A stretch of 32,470 nt of DNA from CAWHPS01 sp963831235 (GTDB taxonomy: Bacteria > Fibrobacterota > OXYB2-FULL-49-7 > JAEUSG01): NCBI GenBank assembly GCA_963831235.1, contig CAWHPS010000016.1:1-32470 (forward strand), read 5' to 3'. This document shows, piece after piece, positions 1 through 5,012 of this stretch. Every line of letters starts with the position of its first letter. Within the stretch, counting starts at the first letter, position 1. A model generated the notes under the pieces. The model was not told the DNA's origin and made no database searches. It saw only the letters and a list, made by a program, of their open reading frames with translations. A program made the translations under genes and the position numbers.

Positions 1-1227
1 TAGAAAATGGAGGGTCTCGTGAAAAAGATAATTGCTATGCCACAGGTACACAAGTTTGTTGATAATATTTTTGGAGAATCCTTGCACGCCAAGCAAGTGA
101 AATCGCTTGGACATGGTGTACTTGGCACCCTTTATAGTTCTCGATTGAGCAGTACCAGCATAGGTCGTGCGATGGCCACAGAACGTGAGGTTACGCCGAA
201 GCACGCAATTAAGCAGATGGATCGGCTTATTGGGAATACCAAGATTTCGATGAAAGACGGTCTTCAAGCGTTTGTTAAATATCTGATCTCCATGCGGAAG
301 GAATTGGTTGTTTCTCTGGACTGGACGGAATTTGATCAGGATGGTCATTCGGTGATAGCCGTCAATTTGGTTACGAAGCATGGGCGTGCTACGCCGTTGG
401 TCTGGCGTACCGTCCGAAGCAGCTCTTTGAAAAACAGACGGAATCGGTACGAGCAAGATGTTTTGAAACTTTTGAAGGAACTGGTTCCTCCGGAAGTAAA
501 TGTGATTGTCTTGGCTGATCGTGGGTTTGCGAACATTCAATTTCACCGTTATATAGAGGAAAAACTGGATTGGGATTTCGTTATTCGGATGCGTGAGAAT
601 GTTTTTGTTGCAACCCAAGATGGCAGGAGTTTCAAAGTTCGTGACCGTGTTCCCAAGAATGGTCGTATCGCAGAATACCAGGAAGCCTTTTTGACAAAAA
701 AAAGAGCGCTGACCAAGGCCGTTGTATGTGTTAAGAAAAGAGGAATGAAAGAAGCATGGTCGTTGGCCACCAGTCTTAAGGGAAATAAAAAGCGTGTAGT
801 GAAACTGTATGCACGCCGTTTTACTTGTGAGGAAAATTTCCGGGATACAAAAGATGACCGTTTTGGTCTTGGACTGAAAGAAACCAGAGTCAGCACGCCG
901 GAACGTCATGATCGCCTGTTGCTGATTAATGCAATTGCGGTTATCCTTTTGACTCTGTTGGGAAGTGTCGGCGAAGAAATCGGTTATGATAAAAAGTTGA
1001 GAGCTAATACAGCGAAGATTCGGACGCATTCCCTTTTCAGACAAGGGAGAGAATATATCAAAGGTATTATCAGCAGTTATGTTGACGAATTTCAAGAACG
1101 CCTCTTTGCTTTAATCCGTTCTCATAAATTGAGTTATGAAACATTTTCAGTCATCTAAAATGAGGTTTACAATGAGGGGATCACTCAGGGTAAAAATATA
1201 AATGGATGTATCGCGGACGCGGTAGCA
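1..1227 (+). mobile_element. IS4-family insertion sequence, left end outside window
   Basis: The transposase at 7-1158 fills nearly all of this element. Its left terminus lies before base 1, so only the right boundary can be sought. The right boundary is uncertain. From about 1228 the sequence (CAATCTTCTTCACC onwards) matches the region before the second brnA copy at about 4023, so the element must end at or before 1227; an end near 1191 after GGGGATCACTCAGGG is also possible. The element lies against the 3' side of the first brnA copy and has probably removed part of the tail sequence that follows brnA in the second copy. Confidence 0.7.
7..1158 (+). CDS. IS4-family DDE transposase
   Basis: This 383-residue protein catalyses cut-and-paste movement of the IS. 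The DDE triad is visible: D105 in SLDWTEF, D171 in VLADRGF, and E275 in the IS4 signature Y268-x2-R271-x3-E275-x6-K282 (YARRFTCEENFRDTK). The length is normal for the family and no internal stop or frameshift is seen, so the enzyme could be active. The ATG lies 6 bases from the window edge, so a start further upstream cannot be excluded; an in-frame second Met at residue 11 exists. It is transcribed against the brnA gene that follows. Family assignment is firm from the YREK motif; the subgroup is not resolved. Confidence 0.95.
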   Translation: MEGLVKKIIAMPQVHKFVDNIFGESLHAKQVKSLGHGVLGTLYSSRLSSTSIGRAMATEREVTPKHAIKQMDRLIGNTKISMKDGLQAFVKYLISMRKELVVSLDWTEFDQDGHSVIAVNLVTKHGRATPLVWRTVRSSSLKNRRNRYEQDVLKLLKELVPPEVNVIVLADRGFANIQFHRYIEEKLDWDFVIRMRENVFVATQDGRSFKVRDRVPKNGRIAEYQEAFLTKKRALTKAVVCVKKRGMKEAWSLATSLKGNKKRVVKLYARRFTCEENFRDTKDDRFGLGLKETRVSTPERHDRLLLINAIAVILLTLLGSVGEEIGYDKKLRANTAKIRTHSLFRQGREYIKGIISSYVDEFQERLFALIRSHKLSYETFSVI

Positions 1228-1266
1228 ATCTTCTTCACCGTTTGAGCGATGCTTGACCATCTGCAG

Positions 1267-1581
1267 TTAAGCGACATGCTGTAAAGAACGAGCTCTGCGT
1301 GATCTTGTTTTTGGTTTAATGTGTCTTGCCTGCATGTACAATCTGAGAACGGCATTCATTACCGTTTGATAACCGGTACCTTGTTTTCTATACCAGGCAA
1401 GAATGTCCGAATCTATCCTCAATGAAATAGCTTTTTTAGGTTCAGGCAGTCGTAAGGTGGCATTGGCGAAAAAATCAGTGCTCAGTTCTGAAATCTCCGA
1501 AACGTCGATCTTGGATTCCGGCATTGTTGCTAATCGTTCCCAATCAGTTCGTGAGTTTTTCTTTAAGCCTTGTGCTTTCAT
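1267..1581 (-). CDS. brnA: BrnA-type antitoxin, copy 1 (toxin gene deleted)
   Basis: This 104-residue protein carries the BrnA antitoxin core: a proline-lysine lead-in (LPEPKKAISLRID) followed by SDILAWYRKQGTGYQTVMNAVLRLYM-like sequence forming a ribbon-helix-helix DNA-binding domain at about residues 48-88. In known BrnTA systems BrnA binds and neutralises the BrnT ribonuclease and represses the operon. It is almost identical to copy 2 at 4065-4379: K24 (SKIDVSE) replaces E24, and the last residue is A rather than D. Unlike copy 2 there is no brnT before it. Its ATG lies 32 bases after the -10 box of what was the brnT promoter, and AAAGG serves as ribosome binding site. It is now a solitary antitoxin that could cross-neutralise or cross-repress copy 2 (inference). 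Confidence 0.88.
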   Translation of the reverse strand: MKAQGLKKNSRTDWERLATMPESKIDVSEISELSTDFFANATLRLPEPKKAISLRIDSDILAWYRKQGTGYQTVMNAVLRLYMQARHIKPKTRSRRARSLQHVA

Positions 1582-1613
1582 GTTTGGTCGCCTTTCTTGC
1601 TGAAATTATTATG

Positions 1614-1642
1614 TATATACGTTATGTGATTACGGGAATCAA
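1614..1642 (-). promoter_or_regulatory. Retained brnT promoter now driving brnA copy 1
   Basis: Read on the minus strand there is TTGATT (1637-1642), a 17-base spacer, and TATATA (1614-1619). The same arrangement precedes brnT in copy 2, with TTGACT. Sequence between the promoter and brnA has collapsed to about 30 bases because brnT is missing. The box lies in a short palindrome (GTATATAC) that is a possible BrnA operator; that role is inferred. Confidence 0.6.
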
Positions 1643-1762
1643 GGTTTTTAAAAGTTAGTCTTTGCGATTCTGACTCATTTCCTGGGCGCGTAACAGCTAA
1701 ACAAAAGTCGGCCCATCGAGAGCCGCCTTTAACAAACATCCCTTGAGCATGGAGGAATGAAC
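1643..1762 (-). repeat. Degenerate terminator-hairpin repeat, copy 1
   Basis: The segment around 1665-1760 is one of three related copies in the window (others at about 3888-4008 and 4897-5012). At 1704-1730 it holds a decayed version of the GC-rich hairpin that is perfect at 4955-4981: AAAGTCGGCCC, a 5-base loop, GAGCCGCCTTT. The following TTTAACAAACATCCCTTG is nearly unchanged. In the intact copy this hairpin is the terminator of a T9SS gene, so this copy marks the 3' end of a lost gene of that kind. Confidence 0.6.
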
Positions 1763-1888
1763 CTACTTTACTGCAACAATCTTCTTCACCTTAGGCGGAA
1801 TAATCTCATTTGTTTCTTGTACAGATAACCCTTCCAGTTTTATCATATTCTTTCCGTATGTCAAACTGATTGTATAATCACATCATGA
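1763..1888 (-). pseudogene. Remnant of a T9SS-type C-terminal tail
   Basis: An open stretch of about 41 codons on the minus strand ends in VKKIVAVK followed by TAG. This resembles the basic-hydrophobic end of T9SS/FlgD-like sorting tails, as in the intact protein at 5013-7760 (RRIVMMK). No start codon with a ribosome site or upstream domain is present; a stop codon precedes it directly. The downstream hairpin repeat supports a gene end. The same last nine codons recur at 4009-4040. The remnant is short, so the call is tentative. Confidence 0.4.
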
Positions 1889-1908
1889 AAACATTGGTGA
1901 TGTGATTA
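1875..1908 (-). terminator. Stem-loop after the nucleotidyltransferase gene
   Basis: TAATCACATCA (1875-1885) and TGATGTGATTA (1898-1908) form a perfect 11-bp stem with a 12-base loop, 11 bases beyond the stop codon of the gene ending at 1920. It is AT-rich and lacks a long U tract, so it is a plausible but weak intrinsic terminator or mRNA 3' stabiliser. It overlaps the tail remnant at 1763-1888. Confidence 0.45.
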
Positions 1909-1919
1909 AGAAACGTCAT

Positions 1920-2747
1920 TCACTTCCCGGCAATCCTGGCTTTAAACTCCTGGACAGCCGCATAAGCCAATGCTGCGTTATTCGGTTGTCCCACAAACCT
2001 GCCATATTTTACAGGGCCGTCATTTTGTATCGTCTCAAATCTACTGAATAACACTTTCAACCCGTGCTGAACCGATTGCTCCGCACTTTCATCCAATGTT
2101 GCACTTGCGGCCACAGCCTTCGGCCCACCGGCGGAATGCCGGAGCACATAGATCAGGTCATATACATCTTTTCCTTCACCACGGTTCTCAAATGAAAGTG
2201 CCTTCAGAATAACGTATGGAAACGGTCGGCACATACGGATGTTCAGTTCAATCTTTCCGCCGGAAAGTAATTCTCCAGAAATTGGTATTGATAACGGCAT
2301 ATTCAGCGCCAAGCCCAATCCTTCCACCTGGATTGCCCGTAAATCCTGAGTTACCCCGCGCATCAACGATTGTTTGGGGCCGTCATATTTAACAGTCAAA
2401 AAGTCTATATTAAGAACCACCCCATTGATTGTTTTCTCAAATGAATGCAGACGATCCCTTCCTTGTTCATTTTTGCCGGGGATAAATCCCATTTTCTTTA
2501 ACGTATTTACAATTGAGGAATATAACCGCACATCCGCCACGGCCAGGCTGATGCCGAAATCTACATCCATTGATCCACAATGCTTCTCTTCTATCACCCC
2601 GGGGCAAATATATCGCGGTACCAACCCGCCTATTAAAACCAGATACTCATGGTAATCTCCCAACCGGCTCCAAGCCTCAAGCAGCACACGCTCAACCAGC
2701 TCGGTTGTTCCAGAAGAATATCCTGTCATTGTATCCGGTTTATCCAT
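1920..2747 (-). CDS. AbiEii-like nucleotidyltransferase (putative type IV toxin)
   Basis: This 275-residue protein has the minimal nucleotidyltransferase signature: LIGGLVPRY (G40-G41) followed by GSMDVDF (G58, S59, with metal-binding D61 and D63). A later GKDVYDLIYVLRH stretch near residues 192-204 matches the helix common in AbiEii-like and related NTases. AbiEii toxins inhibit growth by transferring nucleotides, at least in some members to tRNA; the substrate here is unknown. The gene lies 12 bases after the AbiEi-like gene and is evidently cotranscribed with it. Neighbours include two BrnTA loci and an IS, fitting a mobile defence or toxin-antitoxin island. It could instead be an uncharacterised NTase with a different role. 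Confidence 0.75.
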   Translation of the reverse strand: MDKPDTMTGYSSGTTELVERVLLEAWSRLGDYHEYLVLIGGLVPRYICPGVIEEKHCGSMDVDFGISLAVADVRLYSSIVNTLKKMGFIPGKNEQGRDRLHSFEKTINGVVLNIDFLTVKYDGPKQSLMRGVTQDLRAIQVEGLGLALNMPLSIPISGELLSGGKIELNIRMCRPFPYVILKALSFENRGEGKDVYDLIYVLRHSAGGPKAVAASATLDESAEQSVQHGLKVLFSRFETIQNDGPVKYGRFVGQPNNAALAYAAVQEFKARIAGK

Positions 2748-2759
2748 ACGTTACTCTTC

Positions 2760-3758
2760 TTAAGAAAGATATTTTTGCCGGATCATATCCGCTTGTTCGC
2801 CGGCACGTCCTGGCATCTTCTTTAAATCCACATAAACTTGCGCATCACTTACAATATTCAATCCGTTCACCTGGTTTGTAAATTGAAAAACACCTGAATC
2901 CTGTGGTGCCAATAACACGAGATTGCCACCCTCCACGACCGGATAAAACCCGTATTCCTCAGGTTTCTGGATGTCTTTTTCAATATAAGCCATCCACAGA
3001 GGCGCAATCCCATAAGGTGCTCGTAGATGCGATCCACTCCACCCGGTGAAGGCATATTGTATCTCTCTATTTTTTAGCAGCTCGCCTATCTTGACCAGTC
3101 CATCATCATATGAAGATGCATTAAAAGCATACTGTTTTTGTTTATGCCGATCAAATCGATAATGAGCAGTCCATTCATCCAATAAACGACTGTCATCAAG
3201 CAATGTAATACATCTATTTTGAACTGCTATGTACCCTTCTTTCACAAGCATCTTTAAAACAATGCTGACATAAGCCTGAGTAAGCCTTGTGTTATGCACC
3301 AATTCAGACTGTGACCAGGCTTTTTGCTTTTTAGAAAGCAGGGCACGGACAATACGCGAGGCCTTTTTCGTAAATGGCGTACCCCCACTCGGTATCCTAT
3401 CCTTTTTCTCAAGTTCAGACATCACTTCCATATGAAAACCAGGCAGGCTTACAACACCATTACCTTTGGCATCTATTACCGCTATGCCGTTGTTCCTGGC
3501 CCATTCAAATTGTTTTCGGCTTATTCTTTGCACCAGAAAGATTGTGTTTATTCGCTCTTTTGATGTTGGTAAAAACGGATTATTCATTATAAAAGCCGCT
3601 GATACGTTCCAGGTCATACGATACTCCGCTTTCTGGCTTGGCAAAACTAATTGTGCATCCCCTGAATTAGTTTGTTTAATCCTAGATTTTATCTTTGCCC
3701 GTGAAAGGTTGGATAAAAGCGCATTAATAGCTGAGGTTTTACCAGAAGGCTCTCTCAT
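2760..3758 (-). CDS. AbiEi-like type IV antitoxin / transcriptional regulator
   Basis: This 332-residue protein fits the long AbiEi-like family. Residues about 70-110 (IFLVQRISRKQFEWARNNGI then VIDAKGNG) match the nuclease-fold-like N-terminal part. Residues about 130-185 form a winged helix (WSQSELVHNTRLTQAYVSIV and LVKEGYIAVQN). The C-terminal part ends in DAQVYVDLKKMPGRAGEQAD, the usual family ending. AbiEi proteins repress their own promoter and counter the AbiEii toxin without forming a complex. The gene is first in the operon and begins directly beside a 21-bp-arm inverted repeat, which suits autoregulation. No ribosome binding site precedes the ATG; see the promoter entry. Confidence 0.75.
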   Translation of the reverse strand: MREPSGKTSAINALLSNLSRAKIKSRIKQTNSGDAQLVLPSQKAEYRMTWNVSAAFIMNNPFLPTSKERINTIFLVQRISRKQFEWARNNGIAVIDAKGNGVVSLPGFHMEVMSELEKKDRIPSGGTPFTKKASRIVRALLSKKQKAWSQSELVHNTRLTQAYVSIVLKMLVKEGYIAVQNRCITLLDDSRLLDEWTAHYRFDRHKQKQYAFNASSYDDGLVKIGELLKNREIQYAFTGWSGSHLRAPYGIAPLWMAYIEKDIQKPEEYGFYPVVEGGNLVLLAPQDSGVFQFTNQVNGLNIVSDAQVYVDLKKMPGRAGEQADMIRQKYLS

Positions 3759-3765
3759 ACATTAT

Positions 3766-3794
3766 AATATATAACTATATGGGCAATATTGCAA
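3766..3794 (-). promoter_or_regulatory. Promoter of the AbiE-like operon, probably leaderless
   Basis: On the minus strand, TTGCAA (3789-3794), a 17-base spacer and TATATT (3766-3771) are followed by 7 bases and then the ATG at 3758. Transcription would start at or within a base or two of the ATG, and no Shine-Dalgarno sequence exists. A TATAAT at 3761-3766 is an alternative -10, but its spacing to a -35 is poor. Confidence 0.55.
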
Positions 3795-3822
3795 ATTATT
3801 TATATTGCCCATATAGTTATAT
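3769..3822. promoter_or_regulatory. Large inverted-repeat operator of the AbiE-like operon
   Basis: The arms at 3769-3789 and 3802-3822 (core ACTATATGGGCAATAT and its complement) are perfectly complementary over 21 bp, with a 12-base centre. They cover the -10, spacer and -35 of the operon promoter. AbiEi proteins are known to bind inverted repeats at their own promoter, so this is the expected operator; binding itself is inferred. Confidence 0.65.
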
Positions 3823-4008
3823 TATCTGCTGTGTTTAGAATCTTTTAGTCCCTCCGAGGGACTAATGCTATAAATGTCTTCCCAAAGAGATCAAGAGTTC
3901 TGATCTTTGTAATTCGGATTTATTTCCGGGGCAAATAATATATAAACAAAAAGGCGTTCCAACGCCGGCCGTCTTTAACAAACATCACTTGAACATGGAG
4001 AAATGAAC
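3823..4008. repeat. Degenerate terminator-hairpin repeat, copy 2
   Basis: No gene is seen here. From about 3888 the sequence parallels the other two repeat copies: GATCTTTGTAATTCGGATTT, then AAACAAAAAGGCG, a decayed hairpin at 3950-3976, and TTTAACAAACATCACTTG. A smaller hairpin, GGCGTT-CC-AACGCC (3953-3966), survives. It lies upstream of the AbiE-like promoter on the minus strand and could still insulate that operon. Confidence 0.55.
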
Positions 4009-4050
4009 CTACTTTACTGCAACAATCTTCTTCACCTTTTGAGCGGAATC
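4009..4050 (-). pseudogene. Second remnant of a T9SS-type tail
   Basis: The last codons KVKKIVAVK-stop (minus strand, TAG at 4009-4011) are identical to those at 1763-1792, and similarity continues through the downstream repeat. Upstream the similarity is lost and the frame runs into brnA copy 2, so only a scrap of the original gene remains. Confidence 0.4.
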
Positions 4051-4064
4051 TTGACAAGCCGCAG

Positions 4065-4379
4065 TTAATCTACATGCTGTAAAGAACGAGCTCTGCGTGA
4101 TCTTGTTTTTGGTTTAATGTGTCTTGCCTGCATGTACAATCTGAGAACGGCATTCATTACCGTTTGATAACCGGTACCTTGTTTTCTATACCAGGCAAGA
4201 ATGTCCGAATCTATCCTCAATGAAATAGCTTTTTTAGGTTCAGGCAGTCGTAAGGTGGCATTGGCGAAAAAATCAGTGCTCAGTTCTGAAATCTCCGAAA
4301 CGTCGATCTCGGATTCCGGCATTGTTGCTAATCGTTCCCAATCAGTTCGTGAGTTTTTCTTTAAGCCTTGTGCTTTCAT
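4065..4379 (-). CDS. brnA: BrnA-type antitoxin, copy 2
   Basis: This 104-residue antitoxin has a ribbon-helix-helix core at about residues 48-88 (SLRIDSDILAWYRKQGTGYQ), and differs from copy 1 by a single base across most of the gene. It directly follows brnT, whose frameshifted reading frame overlaps the first 38 bases of brnA. This overlap is usual in brnTA operons and suggests translational coupling. AAAGG lies about 8 bases before the ATG. BrnA should neutralise BrnT and repress the promoter at 4630-4658. If brnT is truly inactive, this copy too is an antitoxin without its toxin. Confidence 0.9.
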   Translation of the reverse strand: MKAQGLKKNSRTDWERLATMPESEIDVSEISELSTDFFANATLRLPEPKKAISLRIDSDILAWYRKQGTGYQTVMNAVLRLYMQARHIKPKTRSRRARSLQHVD

Positions 4380-4622
4380 GTTTGGTCGCCTTTCTTGCTG
4401 AAATTATACGGATAATATCCTTGTCGTCATTTTCAGTATAAGCTATTACGGCAATAATCCCCTTCAAAAAACCAATGCCAACCCAACGCTCTTCGCCATA
4501 TTCTTTTTTCTGTCAAAACATGTCAGCATAGGATGGTTGAACATATCACAAACATCATTGAAATCAATACCATGTTTTGCAATATTGATATTATTCTTCG
4601 ATTCGTCCCAAATAAATTTCAT
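4342..4622 (-). pseudogene. brnT: BrnT-type ribonuclease toxin with a -1 frameshift at a slippery heptamer
   Basis: Reading from ATG 4622-4620 gives MKFIWDESKNNINIAKHGID, the BrnT N-terminus (family form xFEWDxxKNxxNxxKHG). The zero frame ends after 52 residues at TGA 4464-4466. After a -1 shift at A_AAA_AAG (4503-4509) the frame continues EYGEERWVGIG, then YTENDDKDIIRIISARKATK, the conserved BrnT C-terminal half, and stops at 4342. The joined product would be 93 residues, the normal BrnT size. The heptamer is in the correct phase for classical -1 slippage (as in E. coli dnaX). Alternatives are a true inactivating indel in the A6 run or a homopolymer sequencing error. BrnT is an RNase of the RelE-like fold that blocks translation. 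Confidence 0.8.
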
Positions 4623-4629
4623 TGCTATG

Positions 4630-4658
4630 TATATACGTTATGTGACTACGGGAGTCAA
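4630..4658 (-). promoter_or_regulatory. brnTA promoter, probably leaderless
   Basis: On the minus strand, TTGACT (4653-4658), a 17-base spacer and TATATA (4630-4635) end 7 bases before the brnT ATG. No Shine-Dalgarno sequence fits between, so translation probably starts at or very near the 5' end of the mRNA. The GTATATAC palindrome at the -10 is a candidate BrnA site. Confidence 0.6.
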
Positions 4659-4678
4659 GATTTTTTAGGCATAATTGG

Positions 4679-4826
4679 AAACCCATCCCCCCGACCCCCT
4701 TCCCTTTTTCTTAAGGGAAAAATGGAAGGGGGAGTAAAGATTAAAAACAAATATGGATATTTTTTTACATCTTTCAGAACCCTTCCCTTTTTCCCCCAAG
4801 AAAAAGGGAAGGGCAGGGATGGGTTT
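4679..4826. mobile_element. MITE-like palindromic element, copy 1 (148 bp)
   Basis: Perfect 11-bp terminal inverted repeats (AAACCCATCCC at 4679-4689, GGGATGGGTTT at 4816-4826) enclose two long hairpins: one at about 4695-4732 around CTTAAG, one at about 4780-4813 with arms CCCTTCCCTTTTTC and GAAAAAGGGAAGGG. No protein is encoded. A related element lies at 11308-11474 and a third at 26120-26373. It is absent from the matching place near copy 1 of brnA, so it inserted or was lost after the duplication. It lies just upstream of the brnTA promoter. Confidence 0.75.
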
Positions 4827-4954
4827 GGTAATTTGATAAATGGTTTTATCCAACATATAGTAGGTACCCATGAAAAAGCACGATGCCCCATTTTTTAAAG
4901 TTTATCTTTGTAACGAATTCAGATTTATTTTCGGGACAAACAACACTTAAACAA

Positions 4955-4981
4955 AAAGGCGGCCCAGCGAGGGCCGCCTTT
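4955..4981 (-). terminator. Strong intrinsic terminator of the T9SS protein gene
   Basis: AAAGGCGGCCC (4955-4965) and GGGCCGCCTTT (4971-4981) form a perfect 11-bp stem with a 5-base loop. On the minus strand it is followed by TTGTTT, completing a T-rich tract with the stem's own T run. It lies 31 bases beyond the stop codon of the gene at 5013. It is the intact member of three related copies in the window. Confidence 0.85.
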
Positions 4982-5012
4982 AACAAACATCCCTTGCGTA
5001 TGGATGGTTGGA

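Noticed and set aside
1147..1260. A 37-codon minus-strand frame starting 6 bases after brnA copy 1 (MVKHRSNGEEDCYRVRDTSI)
   Set aside because: It has no ribosome site, spans the IS boundary, runs antisense into the transposase end, and has no counterpart after brnA copy 2; most likely chance.
1403..1603. Plus-strand 66-residue frame antisense to brnA, also present at 4201-4401
   Set aside because: It is conserved only because brnA itself is duplicated; no ribosome site or recognisable domain.
3466..3774. Plus-strand frames antisense to the AbiEi-like gene
   Set aside because: They are shadows of a well-supported gene on the other strand.
4533..4898. Plus-strand 121-residue frame
   Set aside because: It is antisense to brnT, then runs through the palindromic element; composition reflects the C/T-rich repeats.
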